The notes under the pieces were generated by a model that saw nothing but the letters and a program-made list of their open reading frames with translations, made no database searches and was not told where the DNA came from. A stretch of 64,000 nucleotides of DNA from Roseiconus lacunae (GTDB lineage: Bacteria; Planctomycetota; Planctomycetia; Pirellulales; Pirellulaceae). The first letter of the stretch is position 1; each line of letters starts with the position of its first letter. The stretch covers positions 496,001-560,000 of the forward strand of contig NZ_VSZO01000053.1 in the NCBI RefSeq assembly GCF_008312935.1. The letters are read 5' to 3'. Below, one piece after another: positions 18,793 to 27,472 of this stretch. Both the position numbers and the translations under genes were made by a program.

Positions 18793-21700
18793 ATGTCGAC
18801 AACGAACGAAAACACATTCGCCGATCGCACGCAACTTGCGGGCATGCTTGACCCGATGACCCGGCGTGGCCTTGACCGTTTTCGCAAGCGTCGAGGATTT
18901 TTGCTTACCGTCCGCGGATTGGGGGTGGGCTTGTTGACGTTCGTGATGCTGGCGTTGTTCGTCGCGATCGTGGACTATCTGATGTTCCTTTCCGATGCCG
19001 TTCGCTGGTCGCTTGGCGCTTGCGTTTATGTGGTTACCGCAATCGTCATTTGGCTGGTCGCGATTCGTCCGCTGCGACATCATGATGACCTAGAAATCGC
19101 TCGTCAGATTGAATCCGTCGCCCCGCATCTTCGCGAATCGTTGGTCTCGGCGGTCGAGCTATCCGATCCGAAACTTGCTAACGGATCGCCTTACTTTCGT
19201 CATTTACTTCAAAATCGTGTTGCCCGCCGGATCACCAAAGTCGATGTCGGGAAAGTACTGCCGCTGAAGATGGTGCGTCGTTGGCTGCTGAGTGGATTGA
19301 GCGTTGTGTTGGTCTGCTGTTTGATGGCCTTGGTTCCATCGGCACAGTTCGGGCGGCGGTTCGCCCGGGCCGCGCTGCCGGGGTTTTCGATCGAACGCGC
19401 CGCACGAACCAAAATTTCGATTGTCCAGCCAGATCCTGCGTCAAAATACGTCGCCCAAGGCGATGCGGTTGCCGTAGCCGCGGCGATCGCCAAGCGGGAT
19501 GATTCCGAAGTGGTAATGCAATGGCGGGACGGTGAGGGAAACAGCGGCGAAGCGATGATGACCCCTCGCTTTGAATCGGCAGTGATGGCCGCCGCAAATC
19601 GGCCGGAGATATCCGATCTGGCAAGCGATTCGACTCGGGGCCCTGATCAGGAAATCTTCGCGGCCAATCTTTCCGTAGGGTCGAAACCGCTGGAGTATCG
19701 TTTGTTGGCGGGCGATGCAATCACGAACTGGCACCGACTGACGCCACTGCCGCGTCCGAAAGTCACCATGTTTGAGAAATTGTATCGGCTACCAGAGTAC
19801 GCAAAGCTAAACGATCGTACGGAAGAGGAAGAACACGGGGATCTTAAGGCTCTGCAAGGATCGACGGCGGAAGTGACGGTAAGCTTTGATCAACCGGTTG
19901 AGTCCGTAGCTGTGAGATACGGCGTTCGCGGAAGTCAGGCGTTGATGGAACCGGTTAATGAGGAACGTACGAAGTACCGAACGTCGATCTCTATCAAAAC
20001 GTCGGGGCAATACCAAATCGAAGCCGTCAGCACGGTCAGTGGACTGGGGAATCCATTCGCCCCGATGAATATGATTGTCCCCGTTTTGGATCTCGCTCCG
20101 ATCGTTCGCTGGGCTCCAGGGACCGAGCTGAAACGCTTGGTGTCGTCTTTGGATGTGATCGAACTAGAAGCGACCATCGCAGACGACTTGCCGATTGAAT
20201 CGATCGAGCAAGAAGTCACCGTGAGCGGTCAGGAACCGCAGTCCTATCCGCTTCCCACGGACGGACCGGCAAGGCAACACGAATTGGCTTGGTCATGGGA
20301 TCTACTCCATCGTCTGGGCGAAACGGTTTCGGAAGAAAAGCTTCAAGCCGGCGACGTGGTTCAAACTCGTATCGTCGCAATCGATCGGAAAGGAAACCGA
20401 TCGGCGTCACCGATGATGGAGTTATTGATCGCGGGAGACGGATTCGATTCTGATCGCCATGCGTTCTTGGAAAACGTTGCGTCTGAACACCAAGCGATCG
20501 CGAGTTGGGCCGAGCAATGCCAAGCGATGAGCGAGCAAATGCGTGAGGCCGTAAAGTCGGACGAGATTGAATTATTTCTTAGTCAATGGACAGCGGGGGC
20601 GAAAACCAACGATGATCCCGAGACGGCCAATACAACACCCTGGGCCGAGCTACAACGACAGTCTGTTGTTTTAGTCAAAAGCCTGCGTGATTCGCTGGCA
20701 ATGACCAGCAACGAAGCTAGTGCGATGGTCACCGAGCTAGCCGGGAACGTGATCCTGGATATCGAGACGCTGATCGATCACACACGACGGGAATTGGCAT
20801 ACTTAGATCAGCATCGAGAGCCAGATTGGGAACGTGCACGCAAGCAACACGTGACAGAGATGGGGCGAGCAGCCGGTCATGCGAAGAACCAAAGCCAACG
20901 CCTCTCAGAATTCGCGCGCTATCGTTTTGCCGTGGCGTTCTTGTCCGCGATGTACTCCGACGTGACGCTTTTGAAAACCAATATTGAAACGCTGGCAGAC
21001 CAGCTTCCCGAAGAGCGTCTAAACAGACATCTGACGTTGATCGCCGGTCAGTTCAAAGAAGTGGATCGACTGCTTCGCGAGTATGAATCGATCTTACCGA
21101 CTCGCACTGTCCAGCACCTGGCGGGTGATCGTTGGGATCGCTGGTCTCAACGTTGGACGATCCAGCTGGAAACGTTGGTCGAAGAGGAAGCTGACCGTGA
21201 TCAGATAGCCGCGGTCCTCGATTCACTCAAGAAGGAAGTCGTTCAAAAGCCGCACGAGATTTTTGATCACGGAATCTACGAGAACTTGGTGCGGTTGGAA
21301 CGCGATCTCGTACGTGAGCTCGGTTACCTTTGCCCTCAAGTCGATCAGCTGCGCGATCGCGGTCGGAAAATGAATCGAGCGTTAAGCGATCAGCAACAAG
21401 AAAAGAACGCGGAAAAGGCCAAAATTGCGAGCATCGAATCGCGCTGGAACCAAATTCGTTTTGCCAACCAATTTCAACGGCTGATCGTGCGATCGACCGG
21501 ACGTGAGAATCTGGGGCGTGCAAAGACGCGGGTCGATTTGGAGTTCATGTCCGATCTAAATCTATTCGTTAGGGCAATCCGAAATGTGACGCAAAACGGC
21601 TTCCAGCCCTATAAGGAAATCGCTGCCGAGCAGGTTATCAATGAGATCTCGGGTGCGGTTCGCGTTTTAGAATCAGCCAGTGAACTTCGTCATTCTGCGA

Positions 21701-24681
21701 AAGTCTACTTGGCAATGCGTGACGGTGAACAGCAGGTCGACGGTTCGCCGCTAAGAAAGATCTATCACCCGATCTGGCTGAAGCTGGTCGATGTGCGATT
21801 GGATTTGGCGGCGGTTTACTTGCGAGACGCCGCGCTGACCGACGCGACAATCCATTCAGGTATCGAAGGGGGGCGTCGCGGCGAACGTCAACAATCGGCC
21901 GCCGAAAAATTTGATGCACGTGTCTGGCGCGACGAGCCGATGGTTTCTGCGGCGGTCCCTCTGGAAACCTTAGCGAAGGATGTTTCCAGGCTGGAAGATC
22001 GGTTTGAATCGGAACAAACGACGGCGAGAGAAACGCTGCAAAAATATGTCTTGAGCCTAGCCGAGCAAGCTCGACTCGCAGCCGAGCAAGCAGAAAAGGC
22101 CGAGACGGTTACCGATGCCCGGGCATCCGATGAACTCGAAGAGGTCCAGGACGCACTCGATGAAATCGAATTGGCAAATGAAAAAGCAACCGACACCGTT
22201 CAGTCATTGATCGATGCGGCTAACACTTCGACTGTTTTAGATCAAGAGCAACGCGAGCGGGCGCGGGACGCGGATGCCGCGGCTGAAATGATCGCCGATG
22301 CGTTGCAGGAAACCAAGTTGTCGGCAAGGCAAGCCGATAGGGCGGCGACGGACTTGCAACGCCAGCGGGCATTGGAGAAGACAGAGGAAAATCTTGCCAA
22401 TCTCAAACGCCAGTTGTCAAACGCCGCCGACCATTTCGAAAAAATCGAACGCGGTGAAGACGTTCGCCAGTCTCGCCAGGCTTTACGTGACGCCGAACAA
22501 CAACTACGCATCAGCGACCAGATCCAGCAGCGGTACGAGCAAGTCGAGAAGATGGCGGATGTTGCCTCTCAAGACCCACGTGAATTATTGAAGAAGCTGG
22601 AAGATGAGCTGGCTGACAACCAAGCGATGCGGGACTCGCTAAGCGAAATCGCGGAATCGATTGTCGACGACACGGTCGACAACCTCCGCCGGGCTGCCAA
22701 CGAAGAACGACAGCTAGGTCGTTCAATCGAACAAGACGACGATGCGTTTCGCGAGCGGAAGCATCAGCAGCAAATGTTGTTGGATGAGTTCATCGATCGT
22801 GCAGAGACACTGCGCGATCGCACGTTGCCGGCCGCCGTTTCGGCAGCCGGTTGGGCCAACGATGGCGAAGGTCGTCACCTACTAGGCCAGGCGATCGAGA
22901 CGCTGAACGAGGCGATCAAGGCTACCGAAAAACGCCGTCAGGGCGAAGCCACGTTGGACGAGATCCGTGACGCAGCTCGATTGTTGCGTGATCAAATGGC
23001 CGAAGCTCAATCATTTACGAACGAGGCGGCCGAACAGTTGGAACGGTCGTCAGATCGGGATCTACATCAATCAGAGAATGCTCGGAATCGTACGGCCCAA
23101 AATATGCGTCAGCACGAAAATCGATTGAGGAACCAGGAACTGAACGCCTTAAACGAACAGCGGAATCGTTGGAACACTAATGAGACGCAGGCCAATCAGC
23201 GTATCAATCGAGCTCAGCAAGAAATACGTGCCGCGACCGAGGTGATAGAGCGTGAAAGCGAGCGATTGAAAGAGAGTCCGGGCGACCAGTGGCGACGGTC
23301 CGAAATCGAACAACAGCAAGACCGATTAGATGAGGCTAGACGAACGGAAACGCAAGCGAAAGCAACCAAGCAGCTGGCTCGACAGCGACGTGACAAAGCC
23401 AACGAACGGGCGAACGAAATCAATCGCAACAAGGTCGCGGAACTGACCAAATTAAATCCGGCCGCAGAATTGGGACAAAAGCTGGGTGAGCTGGCATCGT
23501 CGCGTTTCGATGCAATTTCCGATGATCTGGAAGAGATGGTCGCCGATGCTGACTTTGATGAGTCACTTCGTGCATCGAATCTGAAATTGGCCCAATCCGT
23601 CGAGCAGCAGGAATCGATTTCACACGACCTTCAACAAGCGGTCGAAGATTTAAGGCGAGCGGGGAGACATGAGCGACGATTGGAAAAAACGTCGACGGCT
23701 GATCGATTGGAACAGGCCGCAGAACTCACTGAGAGTCAAGCACTTGGTGCAGCCCACAAATCACGAAGCGACTTTGCCGCGGCAGAACAGGATGCCGAGA
23801 AAACTCCCCAAGCCAGCGCGTCTACCGAGCGGGCGGGGAAAGCAATCGATCAAACGGCGGATGCTTTGAATGAGATGTTCCCATCCGCAAATGCTAACGC
23901 TAGTGACGTCGATCAATCGTCATCTCGTTCAAGCGAATCGGCTTCGCAGTCTCAGATGACTGCTGATGCGACTCAGGATCCTAGTCAGTCAGCGACGAAT
24001 TCTCAGTCACCGACAAACGCTAACCCAACGGCTTCCAATTCCAACGAAGCTCAGTCGGCATCGGCGATTGACCAGGCTACGCCGGAGCAAATGGCGCGAA
24101 CCCTCGATGAACTCGACCGATCTCTGGCTCAATCGGCATCCGAACAACAAGGGGAAGGCAACCAAGGATCAGCGAATTCCGGACAGGAGAATGCGGGACA
24201 AGTCACACAGGCTGGTTCGACGCAGGCTAACTCGACGCAAGGACAGCCAGGATCACAGGCGTCACAAAGCCAGCCCGGTTCTGCTTCGGAGATGAATGGA
24301 ACGCCGCCGCCATCGAATCAGTCGGTTGATGCGTCGCCGACGTTGGCTCAAATGCTCGATGACCAACTTCAGCAAGCGGCCAAAGAACGCATGCGTCGTC
24401 TCGCGGAAACACAATCAGGACAAAGAGGTGAATCAACCGAATCCTCTAGCAACGCTTCGTCGGTCGCGTCGGATTCCGGCAGTGGTGAGCCCCCTGGCGG
24501 AAGTGACGAGGTCAATGAAGCCAATGGTAAATTGACCGGAGGCGATTGGGGGGACCTTCGTATGCAAGGTGTTGAAGATGCGAACCAAGGGCGCGCGACT
24601 CGGATTCCAAGAGGTTACTCCGCCGAGGTGAAAGCGTATTTTAAGGCACTTGGCAAACGATCCGCGGGAGCCAAGCAATGA
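18793..24681 (+). CDS. giant DUF4175-like coiled-coil membrane protein
   Basis: 1962-aa protein. Two N-terminal helices (about 37-60 and 66-85) and a third near 158-180 anchor it, and the region after them resembles DUF4175 proteins (HDDLEIARQIESVAPHLRESL). From about residue 1060 to 1640 it is a long, highly charged coiled coil rich in E, Q, R, A and D. Residues about 1695-1900 are low-complexity S/Q/N/A/T-rich. A GGDWGDLRMQGVEDA segment precedes the end, a pattern seen at the ends of related planctomycete proteins. It likely spans the periplasm or scaffolds the operon's VWA proteins. CAGGGATC ahead of the ATG is a reasonable ribosome-binding site. The stop overlaps the next start by 4 bp. 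Confidence 0.88.
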   Translation: MSTTNENTFADRTQLAGMLDPMTRRGLDRFRKRRGFLLTVRGLGVGLLTFVMLALFVAIVDYLMFLSDAVRWSLGACVYVVTAIVIWLVAIRPLRHHDDLEIARQIESVAPHLRESLVSAVELSDPKLANGSPYFRHLLQNRVARRITKVDVGKVLPLKMVRRWLLSGLSVVLVCCLMALVPSAQFGRRFARAALPGFSIERAARTKISIVQPDPASKYVAQGDAVAVAAAIAKRDDSEVVMQWRDGEGNSGEAMMTPRFESAVMAAANRPEISDLASDSTRGPDQEIFAANLSVGSKPLEYRLLAGDAITNWHRLTPLPRPKVTMFEKLYRLPEYAKLNDRTEEEEHGDLKALQGSTAEVTVSFDQPVESVAVRYGVRGSQALMEPVNEERTKYRTSISIKTSGQYQIEAVSTVSGLGNPFAPMNMIVPVLDLAPIVRWAPGTELKRLVSSLDVIELEATIADDLPIESIEQEVTVSGQEPQSYPLPTDGPARQHELAWSWDLLHRLGETVSEEKLQAGDVVQTRIVAIDRKGNRSASPMMELLIAGDGFDSDRHAFLENVASEHQAIASWAEQCQAMSEQMREAVKSDEIELFLSQWTAGAKTNDDPETANTTPWAELQRQSVVLVKSLRDSLAMTSNEASAMVTELAGNVILDIETLIDHTRRELAYLDQHREPDWERARKQHVTEMGRAAGHAKNQSQRLSEFARYRFAVAFLSAMYSDVTLLKTNIETLADQLPEERLNRHLTLIAGQFKEVDRLLREYESILPTRTVQHLAGDRWDRWSQRWTIQLETLVEEEADRDQIAAVLDSLKKEVVQKPHEIFDHGIYENLVRLERDLVRELGYLCPQVDQLRDRGRKMNRALSDQQQEKNAEKAKIASIESRWNQIRFANQFQRLIVRSTGRENLGRAKTRVDLEFMSDLNLFVRAIRNVTQNGFQPYKEIAAEQVINEISGAVRVLESASELRHSAKVYLAMRDGEQQVDGSPLRKIYHPIWLKLVDVRLDLAAVYLRDAALTDATIHSGIEGGRRGERQQSAAEKFDARVWRDEPMVSAAVPLETLAKDVSRLEDRFESEQTTARETLQKYVLSLAEQARLAAEQAEKAETVTDARASDELEEVQDALDEIELANEKATDTVQSLIDAANTSTVLDQEQRERARDADAAAEMIADALQETKLSARQADRAATDLQRQRALEKTEENLANLKRQLSNAADHFEKIERGEDVRQSRQALRDAEQQLRISDQIQQRYEQVEKMADVASQDPRELLKKLEDELADNQAMRDSLSEIAESIVDDTVDNLRRAANEERQLGRSIEQDDDAFRERKHQQQMLLDEFIDRAETLRDRTLPAAVSAAGWANDGEGRHLLGQAIETLNEAIKATEKRRQGEATLDEIRDAARLLRDQMAEAQSFTNEAAEQLERSSDRDLHQSENARNRTAQNMRQHENRLRNQELNALNEQRNRWNTNETQANQRINRAQQEIRAATEVIERESERLKESPGDQWRRSEIEQQQDRLDEARRTETQAKATKQLARQRRDKANERANEINRNKVAELTKLNPAAELGQKLGELASSRFDAISDDLEEMVADADFDESLRASNLKLAQSVEQQESISHDLQQAVEDLRRAGRHERRLEKTSTADRLEQAAELTESQALGAAHKSRSDFAAAEQDAEKTPQASASTERAGKAIDQTADALNEMFPSANANASDVDQSSSRSSESASQSQMTADATQDPSQSATNSQSPTNANPTASNSNEAQSASAIDQATPEQMARTLDELDRSLAQSASEQQGEGNQGSANSGQENAGQVTQAGSTQANSTQGQPGSQASQSQPGSASEMNGTPPPSNQSVDASPTLAQMLDDQLQQAAKERMRRLAETQSGQRGESTESSSNASSVASDSGSGEPPGGSDEVNEANGKLTGGDWGDLRMQGVEDANQGRATRIPRGYSAEVKAYFKALGKRSAGAKQ

Positions 24682-25805
24682 ACACGCTCAATCGAAGAGA
24701 GCTACTAAAGTTCGCAGGGCTGGCAACCGCGTCGACCTTGCCGGCTACATACCTGGCCGGACAAGAGACAGGCGAACACGGACGAGAGTCGATCGACAAT
24801 CTTTACGTTGACGATCGACTTGATGAAGCTTGCGACCGGGCGATCGAGTATCTGATCAACAATCAACGCATCGGTAATCACTTGGCTGCCGGTTCGATTA
24901 CTGACCGTGGCCACGAAATCGCGTTGACTTCGCTCGCGATTATGGCGATGGCTTCGCTAGGAATCGAACCTTCTCAGCCCAATCGGCAAGGCCGAGCGAT
25001 GCGGGCGGCCCTCGATTTTGTGTTGCGCGATCATCATCAGACAGAAGCGGGCTACCTCGGACAGCACGACGGATCGAGAATGTACGGCCACGGCATCACG
25101 ACGTTGATGTTGACAGAGTTGCTTGGGATGGGAGCAACTGAAAAACAGAACCAGCTAATCTATGAGCGACTTGAACGTGCGATTCGATTGATTTTGGCTT
25201 CACAAGCGGTGAAAAAGATGCGCCGGCTGCAAGGAGGTTGGCGCTACACGCCGGGATCGTCGGAAAGTGATCTATCAGTTTCCATTTGGCAACTGATGGC
25301 GCTGCGATCGGCAAAAAACGACGGGATGGACGTCCCTACCGAAGCGATCGATAGTGCTCTCGACTATTTGCGAAACTCGTTTACCGGTCGCTTCAGCGGG
25401 CAAGGAACGAATGCTGGTGGATTCAGCTACACGCCGGGGCAGACGCATCCCTCATTCACGATGACTGCCGCCGGCTTGTTGGCGATGCAGGTCTGTGGCC
25501 AGTACGATGCGTCCGAAGTTTCAGCGGCGGCCAATTGGCTGATGCAGCATCGGCCCAAGGTTAGCGATCGGTACCTGTTTTATGGGCTTTATTATTACGC
25601 CCAGGGAATGTATCAAGCCGGTGGGAAGTACAACGATGAGGCACGAACGGTTGTCGCATCATTGTTACTCCCACGTCAACGACGGGACGGATCATGGATG
25701 TCGCCAAGTGGTGAAGAACGCAGCCAAGGTATGGTCTATTCCACCTCGTTGGCCGTTCTCTCGCTCTCCGTTCGCTACCACTACCTGCCTATTTATCAAC
25801 GATGA
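24678..25805 (+). CDS. Tat-exported prenyltransferase/squalene-cyclase repeat protein
   Basis: 375-aa protein with a twin-arginine leader (N-R-R-E-L-L-K-F-A-G) and an alpha/alpha toroid of prenyltransferase/squalene oxidase-type repeats: ALTSLAIMAMASLG, GHGITTLMLTELLG, GGWRYTPGSSESDLSVSIWQ, GGFSYTPGQTHPSFTMTAAG and YSTSLAVLSLSV. Catalytic residues of true cyclases (DxDD) are not evident, so it is more likely a binding or scaffold protein of the VWA operon, where such genes are common in planctomycetes. Overlaps of 4 bp on both sides indicate coupling. Confidence 0.87.
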   Translation: MNTLNRRELLKFAGLATASTLPATYLAGQETGEHGRESIDNLYVDDRLDEACDRAIEYLINNQRIGNHLAAGSITDRGHEIALTSLAIMAMASLGIEPSQPNRQGRAMRAALDFVLRDHHQTEAGYLGQHDGSRMYGHGITTLMLTELLGMGATEKQNQLIYERLERAIRLILASQAVKKMRRLQGGWRYTPGSSESDLSVSIWQLMALRSAKNDGMDVPTEAIDSALDYLRNSFTGRFSGQGTNAGGFSYTPGQTHPSFTMTAAGLLAMQVCGQYDASEVSAAANWLMQHRPKVSDRYLFYGLYYYAQGMYQAGGKYNDEARTVVASLLLPRQRRDGSWMSPSGEERSQGMVYSTSLAVLSLSVRYHYLPIYQR

Positions 25806-26539
25806 TTCAGATTCACACCGATGGACCGGACTCGATTGAACCGATCGAACCCCTCGACTTCTTGGTCGTCGCACCCCATCCAGATGATGCCGAAATCGGA
25901 ATGGGAGGAACGATCGCCAAAATGGTCAATCAGGGCATGCGGGTCGGCATACTTGATTTGACCACAGGGGAACCGACGCCATTTGGCAGCGAGGAAATCC
26001 GTCGGGCGGAAACGATCAAGGCGACGGGGTGTTTGAATCCGACCTGGCGCGGCAACGCGGGGCTAACCAATCGCGAGTTGGTACACACCATTGATACTCG
26101 TAAACATATCGCCAGCTACTTTCGAATGTTGCGTCCGCGTTGGGTGTTTGCCCCCTACTTTCATGATGCGCACCCGGATCATGTCGTCGCGACGGACTTA
26201 ATCGAGGCAGCTCGGTTTTACGCCAAACTGTCGAAAACAGATATGCCGGGCGAGCGTTTCCATCCGGAACGCCTGTACTACTACTTCTGCGTTCATCTGC
26301 GATTGGCGGTCCAACCAGATTGGATCGTTGATATCAGTGAAACGTTCGAACAAAAGTTGGCTTCGATCCAAGCGTATGAGAGCCAGTTTGTGCAGGGAAG
26401 ACCGACGGAGCCGCCGACGATGATTGATCGCTTGAAAACCGATGCGGCGTATTTCGGGAACCTGATCGCTCGTCGTTATGGGGAACCGTTTGCGACCAAG
26501 GAACCGATCGCTCTGTCGTCTCTACGCGACATGCTTTGA
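25802..26539 (+). CDS. bshB1: BshB1-type PIG-L deacetylase (bacillithiol synthesis)
   Basis: 245-aa zinc deacetylase of the LmbE/PIG-L family. The metal site is P-H26-P-D28-D29 and H124-P-D-H127. The order of motifs (VVAPHPDDAEIGMGG, GILDLTTGEPTPFGS, RAETIKATG, CLNPTWRGNAGLTNREL, FHDAHPDHVVATDL, KLASIQAYESQF) matches BshB1, which removes the acetyl group from GlcNAc-malate. It would make this organism a bacillithiol producer if bshA and bshC exist elsewhere. It is the last gene of the VWA operon, overlapping the preceding stop by 4 bp, a link I would not have predicted. Confidence 0.9.
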   Translation: MIQIHTDGPDSIEPIEPLDFLVVAPHPDDAEIGMGGTIAKMVNQGMRVGILDLTTGEPTPFGSEEIRRAETIKATGCLNPTWRGNAGLTNRELVHTIDTRKHIASYFRMLRPRWVFAPYFHDAHPDHVVATDLIEAARFYAKLSKTDMPGERFHPERLYYYFCVHLRLAVQPDWIVDISETFEQKLASIQAYESQFVQGRPTEPPTMIDRLKTDAAYFGNLIARRYGEPFATKEPIALSSLRDML

Positions 26540-27472
26540 TAATAAGCGCGCTCGATAGCATGTCCACGGTGGTGGAATTTCGCTCAACGAGGGCTTGCCC
26601 GAAGCGAAGGTTTCGTCAGGTGTTTTCCTCCATCAGAACGAGGGTCGTTTGATTCAAGCTTCTTGTCGATTGCTGTGTTGCCACACGATCGATGGGCCCG
26701 CATGGCAAACGTTGAAATCGCATGAGTCCGGCAATTGCCGAACGAATCGCCGCAATGCGTCGAATGATCGACAAGGTTGGCTTAGTCACCGTCATCGGAT
26801 TGTGATGTGAGATAAGCCCATCTCAAAAAACGGACACTATCCCAATCGGGTGCCCAGAGGTGAAGGTTCCCCCCAGGTTTGATCAAATCCACTGCGTCTC
26901 GCTGACGCGGCGCTATGATAATCCAGTAGCGTAGTGCGAATTCCCACAACGACGCTTGCGAGATTGATCGATCGGTCAGCGTCTGCAACCCCGCAGACGA
27001 TCGCGAGGCGGCGTCCTAGAACGACAATTGAAGTCACCGGTTAATCACCGGGGGAACCCTGACGCTCGACTACTGGTTTGCGTGAAAGAGATGAAAGCTT
27101 TGCGATGGTCAAGACTTCGATCATTGATTGCTGAAGTAGTCAGTTACCAAATTGTCGTTATCTCACAGGGAAATTCCCCGAGGAGCTCTCGTATGCTTCA
27201 AACGAGTTCGTCATTAAGCAGAACCTTGCACGAGCAGCACTCGTCACGACAGAGAAGTTTCATCGCATCACGCCTGCGTTTCTATTCATACGCGGCGTTT
27301 GATCTAAGGACACGAGGAGGATCGGTTTGGGTTCGTCAATTAAGAGCGACGATCGATGCCAAACGGAAAGTCAGTCTACACGCCCTGAATGTGACTTCGG
27401 TTCAAGGTGATCGCTACCAATGATGAATCAAAGGTCACACGAGACGGTTGAACACACACCATCATCGTAGAC
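26540..27472. other. 933-bp region without a supported gene
   Basis: Several short open frames exist but none has a convincing start, ribosome-binding site or coding character. A 12-bp palindrome (CGGCAATTGCCG, about 26729-26740) is present. The minus strand around 26790-26960 reads like a protein fragment (KPGGNLHLWAPDWDSVRF), which could be a decayed gene. The promoter for the kinase at 27473 must lie in the last part. Confidence 0.4.

Noticed and set aside
27028-27423. 131-codon plus-strand frame before the 27473 kinase
   Set aside because: Ser/Arg-rich, no ribosome-binding site and no recognisable fold; kept as non-coding.
26540-27472. Search for tRNA or structured RNA in the long gap
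   Set aside because: No cloverleaf with a TTCRANY-type T-loop motif or CCA end could be recognised by eye.
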